Assembly (NCBI GenBank): GCA_002794775.1
Contig: NBAY01000067.1
Span: 159,872-223,871 of the forward strand
Origin: Porodaedalea pini
Taxonomy: Eukaryota > Basidiomycota > Agaricomycetes > Hymenochaetales > Hymenochaetaceae
DNA length: 64,000 bases
Direction of reading: 5' to 3'
The notes beneath the pieces are model-generated. The model had not been told where the DNA came from, did not search any database, and was given only the letters and a program-made list of their open reading frames with translations. Position numbers and translations under genes: made by a program. Shown piece after piece: positions 1 through 10,600 of the stretch (its first letter is position 1; each line of letters opens with the position of its first letter).

Positions 1-56
1 ACAAAAGACTACAATTTAATTGATGTTCAGCCGTTTGATCGGTTTATCGTCTACAG

Positions 57-230
57 AGCGTCAAAGTAAACGATCAGACGTACAAATCCAATTGCTATTT
101 GGATTGGGACATCTTCGAGAATGGGTCGACTATCGAGCTGCAGCTTTCAAGCAACATAAATGCGACGTGCGGCGAAGGTCCGAATGCCCTTCCGCCGTCG
201 CTATCAACTGGTGGGTTTTCGAGTGGTTGA
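57..230 (+). CDS. GH92 alpha-1,2-mannosidase, C-terminal exon (partial)
   Basis: Only the last exon is in the window. A 3' splice site (ctacag, ends at 56) opens a frame of 57 residues that stops at TGA 228-230. It contains SNCYLDWDIF near the start and ends with PPSLSTGGFSSG. That tail, with a SNC-Y-DWD element followed by a Cys and PPSLSTGGF, resembles the C-terminus of fungal glycoside hydrolase family 92 enzymes. These are secreted or vacuolar exo-alpha-mannosidases that trim mannose from N-glycans and mannans. The reading frame is closed by a TGA at 36-38 just before the splice site, which supports an intron there. The catalytic part lies outside the window, so activity cannot be judged. 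The family call rests on a short tail recognised from memory. Confidence 0.6.
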   Translation, partial: SVKVNDQTYKSNCYLDWDIFENGSTIELQLSSNINATCGEGPNALPPSLSTGGFSSG

Positions 231-730
231 GCGTGAACGGAGCCGAGGCAGACGGTTGATATGAGAGATTCTAAACTCGTTTCAAATTACAATATATATA
301 TATAGGCAGAGTGGCATTCAGGTAGTAGGTCCATCCATGTACTATAACCTCATTTCAATCCAAAATCTTGTCGAGATTGCTCCATAGCTCCTCCTTCAAG
401 TTATGCTGTTTCCATTAGTCCGCAATAGGTTCAATGTAGTGTTCTCGCCATATTGCCCTTGCCCAATCAAGGAACAACTGTTACTCGAGCCTTCTCTTTC
501 CGAATTTCCATCTTTCCCAAGCAGTGGTCAGTATTTGATTTCAAGTTCTAACAGTGTTGAGAGTTCCAGCAAAAGGCTGACGAAGATTCAAGCCATCCTA
601 CAGACCAAAATCGCCAGTCAGATTATATGCTCTAGAGAGGTCACTGACTCCTTTGTTGATGCGAGCCGAGGCATTAATTTGCTTCTACAATTTAGATATA
701 ATATAGCCTGTTATGCCTTCAGGTATGTTT
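231..730. other. Intergenic, no supported gene
   Basis: An AT-rich stretch with a short TA microsatellite near 292-303. A 109-codon open frame at 403-732 shows no recognisable motif and no splice or promoter context, so it is not called as a gene. Confidence 0.5.
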
Positions 731-806
731 AATTTGATGGTGTAGTGGTTATCACGCTTGTCTCAATGTTCACAAGCGGTCCTCAGCTCGAAACCGGGTT
801 GAGTCA
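731..806 (+). tRNA. tRNA-like gene (Val-type body, abnormal anticodon loop)
   Basis: A 76-nt segment folds as a tRNA. The acceptor strands are AATTTGA and TTGAGTC (mostly A-T, G-T and T-G pairs). The D-arm GTGTAGTGGTTATCAC matches fungal tRNA-Val and serves as the A box. There is an anticodon stem CTTGT/ACAAG and a T-arm with CTCGAAA (B box, two differences from consensus). A T-run at 824-830 looks like a Pol III terminator. The anticodon loop has 10 nt instead of 7, so no anticodon can be assigned. It is either a decayed tRNA gene or has a very short insertion. Covariance scoring with tRNAscan-SE would decide. Confidence 0.45.
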
Positions 807-823
807 TTCGAAAGGTTGGTCTC

Positions 824-830
824 TTTTTTT
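824..830 (+). terminator. Pol III terminator T-tract
   Basis: Seven consecutive T residues lie 18 nt after the tRNA-like gene, with a further T5 at 832-836, as expected for RNA polymerase III termination. Confidence 0.45.
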
Positions 831-1082
831 CTTTTTAGTTTCAATTTTAGTCATAGGTTTCATGACTTGCATCAAATTTACAGTACTAGTATGTTCTCTT
901 GCTTGAACAAACATTGTTTCTCCCACTGAGAAGACTGGAAGCATTCTACTGTAATGTGAAAGACACAAATAGTAGTTATCAAGTGGTTATGATTACAAAA
1001 TATGTAATTTATTAGATAATGCTGAGTTGCGGTGCTCAGCATCGGACATTTAAAATAAGCACGCGTGTCCTCGTGTCCAGGT

Positions 1083-1088
1083 CACGTG
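1083..1088. promoter_or_regulatory. CACGTG box upstream of uL14m gene
   Basis: A palindromic CACGTG lies 64 bp before the start codon of the mitochondrial ribosomal protein gene. The same hexamer lies 75-97 bp before ATG7, RPP1 and YTM1 in this window. bHLH factors (Cbf1 type in yeast) bind this sequence. Function here is inferred from position only. Confidence 0.35.
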
Positions 1089-1151
1089 TAGCGCCAGCCC
1101 AAATTGATTTTCACCGCACCGTTTCAAGCCGCGACACGAAACCAGAAGGCG

Positions 1152-1655
1152 ATGATCAGCCTCAAGGGCACGCTCAATGTACGTCGTTTATCTCTCTGGA
1201 AAGTACAATATTTTACGCAAGGACAGGTCATAGACAACTCTGGCGCGCTGCTCGTCGAATGCGTTAATGTCTTGAAGCACAAGGTCAACCACGGTGCTGG
1301 TGGTGTCGGCGACGAGATTGTCTGTGTCGTCAAGCGTGCAAGACCCGTCCCCGCCTCCGCCCTACTCTCCTCAACTGCAGTCAAAGTCAAGAAGGGAGAC
1401 GTCCGTCGCGCGCTCATTGTTCGGACTAAGAAGCCTGCTGCACGACCCGACGGCCGCATTGTCAAATTCGACGACAACGCGTGCGTACTGCTGAACAACA
1501 AAAAGGAGATGCTGGGCACGCGTATTGGTGGACCTGTTAGCGCGGAACTTAGGACGAAGGGCTGGGGAAAGGTTCTGAGCTTGGCGCCAAAGGTATGTGA
1601 GGAATACGATCCCAAAGAGCGCATTCCATCTGACTGGAACGCACAGGTATTATGA
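1152..1655 (+). CDS. MRPL38: Mitochondrial large-subunit ribosomal protein uL14m
   Basis: Two exons, 1152-1178 and 1227-1655, are joined over a 48-nt GT-AG intron. The intron is a multiple of three and open, so a read-through frame also exists. The 151-residue product starts MISLKGTLN and continues [16 protein letters not shown], then has [26 protein letters not shown] and [11 protein letters not shown], and ends near GTRIGGPV and KVLSLAPKV. These are uL14 family signatures. The length fits mitochondrial uL14 (yeast Mrpl38, 138 aa) rather than cytosolic uL14. uL14 sits at the subunit interface of the mitoribosome. The start at 1152 is the first ATG in frame; the frame is open further upstream but without an ATG. 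Confidence 0.9.
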   Translation: MISLKGTLNVRRLSLWKVQYFTQGQVIDNSGALLVECVNVLKHKVNHGAGGVGDEIVCVVKRARPVPASALLSSTAVKVKKGDVRRALIVRTKKPAARPDGRIVKFDDNACVLLNNKKEMLGTRIGGPVSAELRTKGWGKVLSLAPKVCEEYDPKERIPSDWNAQVL

Positions 1656-2505
1656 GAGAATTGCCTTTTTTTAAATAGATATCACGTTGCATATAAGTTA
1701 TCGCACTTCTTAGTCAATTTCTTTTCGGCAGCTTGACTAGTTGTGTGCTATCAAGTAAAGGTATGCGAGCAAATTGACACCGAGCTCCGAGATACCTCAT
1801 CACTTCAAGATTGACAAGCGCATCTTTTTAACATTAATTCAACAAAGTCGTGTATGCATAACCTGTGCATTGCTCTCTGCTTCTCGTTACCCTTCATGTA
1901 GTTAAGCTCTAGAGATGATGAAGAAGACTCAAGAATCGATAGCTGTGCGCCATCTTCGTACTGTAAGTCGGAGAAACTACATGTTGAAAATTTGGTATGT
2001 CCGAAAATAACGGTGGACGTTCCATGCTTTGTCTGGTATATTCAACTCTTTACGGGTTGTGTGTGAACACCCTCTTGAAGCCTAGCTTCGCCGTCTAGTT
2101 CACGTCCGCGATTAAAACATTGTACAGCTCCCATAAGCCGAGCGAATGATAGAACTCCCTAGTGTAAGAGCGCTACTCCGTTATGGTCGATTGAAACAAG
2201 CTGTTCGGTTCCTGAGAGATTCGATGCCTGGAGTAGTCAGGGTTACTGCATGGCTGGTACCTCAGATGATATAGTCGATTATAAATTGTCGAAATGAAGG
2301 GTTACAAGTGCATGCATAAATGAAGTCCTTGACAGTATATTAACGAGTGTCGAATGTCCAGAAAACGGAACACTGTCTCTTCAGGCAAAGGAATGGATAA
2401 AAGTGAACAGAACCAAATTACGACTTCAAACCCCGTACTTCCCGCTACTAACATACTGAGGCTCATCATACCCAGCATGCCACGTGGAGTCGTGCTTAGA
2501 GTGCG
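1656..2505. other. Intergenic, nothing recognised
   Basis: 850 bp between two convergent genes (uL14m on plus, protease on minus). There is no open frame of note on either strand. It probably holds the two 3' UTRs. Confidence 0.6.
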
Positions 2506-4519
2506 TCAATGCAGATTGCTCCCGAGAGGCTTGTAAGCTGAGGGTCCCACCATCTGTGGGATAAATGCCGCCTCCGACTTGACATTGCTCCTGCGCCTGC
2601 GATTGAAAGCGAGAATTCCGAAACCGACGAGCGCGAGGACGATAGCACCGCCTACGCTGACTACAACGATGAACCACATCTTCTGGTAGAACGGTTTGTC
2701 GTCGTCGCCGTTTGCATCGCTGTCTGCGGCAGACTCGAGAGAATCAGATTCCTTATCAGTACTGTTTCCTGCGAGCGAATGCTTCCCCTGGTCGACCGGG
2801 AGGAGCGGTGCTTGCGAACCAGTAGTGTCGATGCCTCCCAAACGTTGGTTGACGAAATCGAGGTGAGCCGCACTGGCATTTGTTGTGGGCAGGATTTGGA
2901 TAAACGGATCTGCAACCGACGAGTTCGAGCCGTCGACGAAGTCACCGAAGTCAATCAGAAGATACGCGTTTCGAACTGTACAAGTCGGATAAGGACGATG
3001 AAGGGAGGTCAGGACAATAGAACGTACGGTAGCCCATGCCGAGAATCGCATCTAGTGCTCCGAAGCTATGATCTGAGGCAATATTTGACGCGGTTTGCTG
3101 GAACTTATTAGGCAAAGTTATTCGTTAGAAATTGCCGCCAAAGTGAGTAAATCCAAATTTCGCAGCGCTTACACCATTACCACAATACAACACATTTCCA
3201 TCCTCGTCGATCTCGCCTATGACGTTGAGGTCGAATGGAGAGATAGGAAACTCAACACCGGCGAAAATGAACGTGACGTTGACCTCGTAGTCACATGGAA
3301 ATTTCCAGATGTTCTGCGCTGTTACGAACTCAGCACCAGGAATACGTCCGTAGATCGCATCTACAACATCTCCTGGAAGCTGAAGTACCATAGGTGAGCA
3401 AATAAAACGCAAGGGATAGAAAGGACAATGTACCTGGGGAATAGAAAATCCCGAGTCGAAAATGACATGCAGCTGGTCGGACGAGCCATTCGTCGGGTTC
3501 TCAACCGCAGTTTTCGTTTGAATCCGTTCCCCATCAGGCCCAATGACTCCATTGGAGTCAAGTAGAGTCGTCCAGTGTTGAGCCAGCCCGGAGTACTGGT
3601 CTATGAGAGCTGGAAGCTTTGTCGTGTTTTCGATGGCCTCCAGACCGGGGACGTGCTCCCCGATCGTGAGCTGGCTAGTCTGCGCTTGGCGTGAGGGAGT
3701 CCCAAACTCTGTATCATTAGACTCCCGAACCAGGACGATGGAAAGGAAGTTGGGAGTGGAAGTATTCTGCCGGAACTTACGGTCGAGGGGTGGATCCCCT
3801 TTGGAAGAATTACCAAGACGCTCGAAAATTTTCGAGGATGCGGAGGGCCCGAGGCCGAGGATCCCGACACTGTCGGCGAGAGACTCATTGGCGAGAGTTG
3901 CCGGATATTCGTCGGCCGGGACGGCGTGCACTGGTTACAGAGGATGTCAGGCTCAATGGAAACTATAACAGAGAAGCTCGGGCGTACAGTAGGCTTGGTC
4001 AGAAATTGTGAAATCGTCAAATATTAAGTCGGCAGTATTGATATACCCTACGACATCCGAGCTTAGTGAGCATGCAATAACAGGGCTGGATAAAATACCT
4101 ACAGCCGCCCCCACCCCATAAGCTACTTCGGAAATTATGCTGAGATTTTTTGTCTGAGGAACGTCGCCGACGACCCATAGATCAGAGCTGATGAGTTGGA
4201 ACAATCATGTGAGACGAAGCAACGAGAGTTCTAATGGAAAGAAAATGGACCTCCCAGTATCAATTAAGACCTCGAACTCGGCCCCGCCGAGCGTGATGTT
4301 CGTTTTGTATCGAATGTCCCCGAAGTCTGATACCGCAACACTGCCGTTCCCATAGTCGCCTTGCATATTGACTACACGCTTCGACAGTACCCGTGCCCTT
4401 GCGTCGGGAGTCCACTGACGAGCCTGTATAGGGAATGAGATTGAATTGACGGAGACTGCTGTTGCTAGCAACATCGAAACAACCGTCCATGCTCGCGATC
4501 CGGCAAAGGACAGCTTCAT
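2506..4519 (-). CDS. Membrane-anchored pepsin-type aspartic protease (A1 family)
   Basis: Six exons (4519-4251, 4187-3988, 3930-3434, 3379-3173, 3103-3028, 2975-2506) join in phase to 572 residues. Residues 1-27 form a signal peptide starting MKLSFAG. The first catalytic motif DTGSSDLWV (87-95) is split by an intron and the second, DSGFS, is at 315-319. The C-terminal part has a Ser/Asp-rich stalk and one membrane span (about 516-540, MWFIVVVSVGG onward), followed by an Arg-rich cytosolic tail. Both catalytic aspartates are present, so the enzyme is probably active. It would be anchored at the plasma membrane or vacuole with the protease domain outside or lumenal. Such anchored A1 proteases are common in agaricomycetes. 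The substrate is unknown. Confidence 0.88.
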
Positions 4520-5332
4520 GTCGATGGATAGAATGCGGGACCAGAGCTTTGAAGGAGAGAAGGAGATATGGTAGTCGGGACGCACTCTATCGAATTTTTT
4601 ATGCTAGATGAACTGATCACAGCATCAAGTTCCGTTCCACACCGACTTTGCGCTCGGTCTCGTGCGGAGATCTTATATGGTGAGCGCATCAACCTCGTCT
4701 AGCCTATGTTCCACCGCAAGATAAAAGACGCCGGTACAGCATGCTGATGCTCAATTTCAAGCCATACGATCGGTGGATCGTAGGGAAGATTTATGAGGGC
4801 TAGGTGGTACCTTGCAATACTGTCGAAGGCCCTCGTGCTGGGTACTGAACTTGACCTAGGCTCTCTGGTAAGAATTTATAAGTATAAGAGGGGTGTGTAT
4901 TGATTAAAGTCACGCTTACTAGTGTTGGCGCTTGTGTTTTTTTAAGTCTTGAACATGGAGGCCATGGCTAGCAATAGCGAGTCGGAAGAGTTGTGCACCG
5001 GCAATAATAGAATTTAAAAACGTTGTGATATATTACAAGCCAACCCTGTCGATGGCCTTGTCGGAGTTTCAAGGGTGAGTACGTAAGCTTATACTGCAGT
5101 GTCTTGGTAAGGGCCACAGATAATTCGTAACGCTCAGAGTGGGGAGTGATATGCATTATACTGTCTACATAGATGCTGAGAGTGAGTATGCCAAAAAACA
5201 AAGGCTGTAAGCTACGAAACGGAATGCCCGACTGCCCGTCGATGCGAACCGCGAAAAAACATGGATAGTACTTTTTTTCGACGCAGAACATGTAAGAAAC
5301 CATAAATTGGAAATGAATATTGCCGTCTCCGC
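4520..5332. other. Intergenic between HSP60 3' end and protease promoter
   Basis: About 800 bp holding the protease promoter and the HSP60 3' region. Short minus-strand open frames around 4968-5303 have no recognisable content. Confidence 0.5.
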
Positions 5333-7317
5333 TCAGAAACCGCCCATGCCACCCATGCCACCCATACCGCCCATGCCACCGGGCATAGCAGGTTTTTCCT
5401 TCTCCTCAGCTTCGACGACACAGGCCTCGCTTGTGGTGAGCAGACTGGCAACACCAGCAGCATCAACAAGTGCTGTGCGCACGACCTTCAACGGATCGAC
5501 GATACCCGCCTTGATCATGTCAACGTACTGGCCCTTACTCGCGTCGTAACCCTGCGAGAACTGCTCTGGTGCTCCGTGCTGCGCGATAAGTGTGCCAACG
5601 ATCACGGAGGCCTCTTCGCCCGCGTTCGTGAGGATCGTTCGCGCAGGCTGGCTCAATGCACGGCGGATGATCGAGACGCCGAGCTCCTGGTCGAAGTTTG
5701 CTGTCGGGATCGCCTCGGCAGCAGACGACGTCGCACTCGAATTGCTCCCATCTGTGCTGGTAGGGAGGGAGAGAGACGCCTTAAGGAGGGCGACGCCACC
5801 ACCAGGGAGTATCCCTTCCTCGACGGCTGCGCGGGTCGCGTTGAGCGCGTCATCATAGCGATCCTTCTTCTCGCTGACCTCAACTTCGCTCGAGCCGCCG
5901 ACCTTAATGACAGCAACACCACCAGAGAGCTTCGCGAGACGTTCCTGCAGTTTCGTCTTGTCATACTCGCTCGTCGTCACGTCATTGAGGACAGAGCGAA
6001 TCTGCTCGCATCGCGCTTGGATAGCATCCTTCGCACCTTCACCGTTCAGGAAGATTGTATCCTCTTTGGTAACGGTCACGGAACCGGTGGAGCCAAGTAG
6101 GTCCGGCGTCGCACGCTCGAGCTTAATATCGAGCTCGTCAGTGAAGACGGTGCCGCCAGTGAGGATGGCCAGATCGCCGAGAATGCTTTTGCGGTTGTCA
6201 CCGAAGCCAGGCGCTTTGACCGCAGCGACCTGCAATTGCCCGCGAAGCTTGTTGAGGATGCAAGCCGCAAGCGCTTCGCCGTCGACGTCCTCGGCAATAA
6301 TGAGTAGCGGGCGGCGCGCCTGTGCTGCAGCCTCGAGCGAGGGCAGGATATCCTGGAGAAGCGAGATCTTCTTCTCGGAAAGTAGAATGAACGGCTTCTC
6401 GAGTTCAACCTTCTGACTCTTGACGTCGGTGATGAAGTATGGCGAGATGTAACCGCGGTCGAAGCGCATGCCCTCTGTGATCTCGATCTCATCCTCAATC
6501 GTGCGGCCCTCCTTGACGGTAATAACGCCTTCCTTGCCGACCTTCTCCATCGCCGTTGCGATAAGGTTGCCGACATGCGTGTCCCCGTTCGCCGAGATGG
6601 TTGCAACCTGAGCGATTTCCTCTGTCGTCGTGATAACCTTGGTGTTCTGAGACAAGAAATCAACGACACGATCAACGGCCGCCTGCGCACCGCGGCGAAG
6701 ATCCATCGGGTTGCACCCGGCGGCGACGTTCTTCACACCCTCTGCGTAAATTGCGCGCGCGAGCACCGTCGCAGTCGTCGTTCCATCACCCGCAATTTCG
6801 TTCGTCTTCTGCGCGACGTCCTGTACGAGACTGCGGTTTCAGCATCGGAATTAGTAACGACATCGGTCTACGTGAGAAATGAGATAAAGAAACAGGACTA
6901 ACCGTGCACCGAGGTTCTCGAACTTGTCTTTCAGTGAGATGGATTTGGCGACGGTAACACCATCTGCAAGACGACGCGAGAATGAGCTTTGGGGGAAAGA
7001 TGGAAGATAAACCTACATGTAAAAAAAAAAACTCACCCTTGGTAATCTTTGGGCCACCGAACGACTGTTCAATGATGACGTTACGGCCTGCAGAAAAAAG
7101 ATGAGACACAGTGACTGACACTCCTAGCTCCGTACTAACCTTTGGGACCCAAGGTAACACTGACAGCCTTGGCGAGTACGTCGACACCAGCGAGGATGGA
7201 GGCTCTGCCCTCGTTCGAGAACTTGATTTCCTTGTGCGCGCCGCGAGCTAGCACAGGCTTGGCAGACTTAACCGCACGGCGAGCAACGGACGAAGAGCTG
7301 CTTCCAAGACGATGCAT
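5333..7317 (-). CDS. HSP60: Mitochondrial chaperonin HSP60
   Basis: Four exons (7317-7140, 7087-7037, 6963-6903, 6830-5333) join in phase to 595 residues. The N-terminus is Ser/Arg/Lys-rich with few acids ([16 protein letters not shown]), typical of a mitochondrial presequence. GroEL signatures follow: [13 protein letters not shown], the nucleotide-binding [14 protein letters not shown] and [10 protein letters not shown]. The C-terminus is the GGM repeat tail ending GGF. The protein forms the ring chaperonin of the matrix, which folds imported proteins with HSP10. A canonical heat-shock element lies 130-144 bp upstream of the ATG. Coding sequence is GC- and CpG-rich, unlike the repeat gene upstream. 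Confidence 0.97.
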
Positions 7318-7446
7318 GACTTAGCACGAAAAATTGGCGAAACGAGGAGAAGGACAAAGAGAGACGAAAGGACGAAGGATGAGGAAAGAGGTGAAGCCAG
7401 AAAAATCGACGTCCACGTCAAAATATTCTCAGCTTATGTAACTCGT

Positions 7447-7461
7447 CGAAGCTTCAAGAAA
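7447..7461. promoter_or_regulatory. Heat-shock element in HSP60 promoter
   Basis: The plus strand reads CGAAGCTTCAAGAAA, a perfect nGAAnnTTCnnGAAn array with three alternating units. It is centred about 137 bp upstream of the HSP60 start codon. This is the established binding site of trimeric heat-shock factor Hsf1, and its position fits stress induction of HSP60. Confidence 0.75.
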
Positions 7462-7632
7462 CGATTCGTCACGCGGCTTTATTTATGTGCAAGCCATTCA
7501 TAATAAATAATTTACAGTTACGCAGAACATTATACCTCCATCAGGTGCTTCGATCTTTCCAGACACGAAGTTCTGCACTGTTTTGATGAGTGTGAGCATT
7601 TTCAATACTTCCTAGTTATTAGAAAGATTTTC

Positions 7633-10600
7633 TTACTCGGGCTTTTTCTTTCCAAGCACGACAGCATCGTTCTCCCATATGAAATCATTTTTCCTGGCCG
7701 CCTCATCACTGTCCAGTAAACCATGAAGTTTCTCGGCCGCCTTATCTGGGGTTTCTTCATCGACCTCGTACTGAAGTCCTCTGACCTCGTGATCAACTTT
7801 CAACAGTATAGAGTCTGTTAGCTTTCTCGTGCGATGGAAGATAAGAGCAGCCAGCCACCTTTGAGAGTCACACCGGTCGTCTTCTTCTTGTCATGATTCC
7901 TTTTGTAGTAAATTCTGCAACCTCCATAGGCTTTATTCTTAACTAGATAACAACCCTTGTTAGCTCATGTGTGATATTATTTATAGAAAAACTTACTTTC
8001 AAATATCTTTTCCCACATTGTCTTACTATTGAAGTCATGCAGGTCCCTGAAGTTGTCTTCTGTTACTTCCCGGTAGTTATAATGTTCAATAAGCCTTTGT
8101 ATAGCACCATCAAGTGTCTTATCATATTTGGCAAACCCAAATATTGGGTGATCAACTTTAAGTGAAATTTTAGCAAAGAAATGTTATACTTGTATAAGAA
8201 AACATACCCTTTACCACATGTCCACTCTTTGCTGTTTTCTTCTCCCTTCTTTCATGCTTATCATCCTTCTTCTTCCTCTTTTATGCTTATCATCCTTCTC
8301 CTTCCACTTTTCATTTATTTCCACATCTAGTGAAATATTTTTTTCACCTCTCTTTTCATCTACCTTGAACTCTCTGTGATATATCTTCACTTTCTTTGCA
8401 GACTCATTATCCTGATCTGCATACTGAGAAATATACTTATTAAGTTCTGTTTATTATTGTTTCATAAGTAAGCCTGATAATATATAATCAAAAGTATAAA
8501 TGATTTACAAACTTTTGTAAAGCTTATCAAATTTAGCATCATCTCTAGCTGCTTCTTTGAACTCTAAAACAGGTGTAATCTCCTTCACTAGGTATTCAAA
8601 TTCACGAGCAGAGTTCTTCAGTTCATAGAAATGGTTCTTATACACAACTAAATAATGATTTCTCAGTCAGACTCTGCAGGAAGAATTAGATACTTTATGC
8701 TCATACCTTTGATAGCTTTAGGTTTCTTGGTATAATATATATTTGCTTTTTTAGCTTCTTTCTCACCAAGAACCTTCTTGAGAACTAAAAGAATACATAA
8801 CTATGTGTTATTCAATCAAGTAAACATGTGATGTGCCTACCTTTAAAGAGAGGTTTAAAGACCTTTTTCTCTACTTCTGAATCTGCTTCAAGAAATCTAG
8901 ACTCATGCAATCTCTCTTCCATGTCTTTGTTCTCAGGCATAAGTATCATGCTATCAAAGATGAAGTTTTCCTTAGCATCTGCCTCATGTTGTATAAGAAG
9001 CTTTGAGATTTCCTCTGCTGCTTTATCAGGTGTTTCTCCTTTCTTTTGAAACTGAATACCCCAATCAGGATGATCAACTTTGATTCAAAATTAGAGCTTG
9101 AATTTATCTCTTAAGCACAAATAACTTTACCTTTCAATTCATGTAACTTAGCAGATCTTTTAATATAGAAGAGTCCACAATTACCATATGAAGGCATCAC
9201 TATATTCATAGCTCAATCAGTAAATAATGCATAACTAGTGCAGTTTATTTACCAGAGAATATGTTTTTCCAAGCATTACTTTTGCCTGGAGGATTTGTCC
9301 TGGTAATCTTTTTGTACTGTAGATGATTTACCATATTCTTAATAGCTTCTTCCAGATTTTTCCCATGCACTTGGAAGCCAAGCTCAGAGTGCTCCACTAT
9401 GAACAAAAATGTCAGCTTAAAATTGATTTATTAAAATATAATTGAGAACACCTTTGACAAGCCAACATGGGGGCTCATGGAATAGGTTTGAGTTGTCCTC
9501 TTTCTTCAGTATCTTAAATTCAGTTTGATCTTTAAGCACTGCACAAAAAGTCAGTTAAAGAGAGTAGGGAGCAGAATAAAGTAAAGGAATTACTATTAAA
9601 AATTTCTTTAAATTCTTTATCATCATTGTTCACTTCAGTATAGTCAAAGTTGTACCTGGCTTTGTCAATTGCAGTATTAAGAAGATAGCTGGTTTCTCTA
9701 AGAATTCTAGAAACTGAGTCATTCTCATTGATAAACCTAACTGTATAAGTTATTAGCTTAGGTTAATTATAAGTACATTTATAGTCTTACTAGAAACTTT
9801 GAAACCTAAATCATCTCGGCTATAGAAGACTTTAGTTGAGACTTTTCTAGATATACAGTACTTTTCTAAATCTAATGAACTTGTAAGTCAAGACTGTGTA
9901 CTAGGCAAATAAAACATACATACCTTTAAGTAAGGTGTTGAAGGCACCATTTTCTGTTTCATCTGTGACTTCAATCTCCTTGAAATGACCTATGTTTGCA
10001 TCATGAATAGAATAGTCGAACACATGCCCTTTACCCTTCTTGATTCTATTTTCTTGAAGTTGTTTGTACAGATCAATGACAGCTGGTAATGCATCAGGGC
10101 CTTCCTCTTTACTACTGGAAATTTCACCCTCAAGTGGATCATCAACTGCAAGTGAAGGTCTGTCTGCTGGTCTATTTGACACTATAGCACAACTTATAAC
10201 TTACCCTTTAATGTGTGCCAATTATCCTCCTCTTTCTTGTAGAAAAGCTTGCTTTGTGCATAATGGGCTTTTTCTTGATAGGTTGGAATAGATTAATATC
10301 ATACTAGGATGAGTATACATAGAAACAGACCTTCAAACAGATTCTCCCATTCTATTCCCATCTTATTGTAACTCCTTCCAAACAGGCTCTCAAATGTCTC
10401 TTCATTGACTGGAAGAAAGGTCAAGTGCTCAGCCATTTTTCTGATGGCTTTTTTTTTATTGCCTGAAAACTTTGAAAACCCCCAAAAAGGATGATTAACT
10501 GTGCAAGTAATCAGTTTGAAAGTAGTGGTGATTGTCTAATAAGACCAGCCTTTAATAACATGGATAGTCTTTGTAGCATGTTTCTCCTCTGTATCCTTCT

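Noticed and set aside
403..732. 109-codon plus-strand open frame
   Set aside because: No recognisable motif, no splice or promoter context, and it runs into the tRNA-like gene.
1124..1624. Long minus-strand open frame opposite uL14m
   Set aside because: Antisense shadow of a CpG-rich coding exon; Ser/Arg-rich composition with no family match.
5576..6416. Open frames on the plus strand opposite HSP60
   Set aside because: Antisense shadows of the HSP60 exon; low-complexity Arg/Ser products.
10181..10204. A 23-nt intron in module 6b (gtaagt...gctatag)
   Set aside because: Too short for a spliceosomal intron; a 59-nt intron ending at cttgcag (10146) gives the expected VDDP start in phase.
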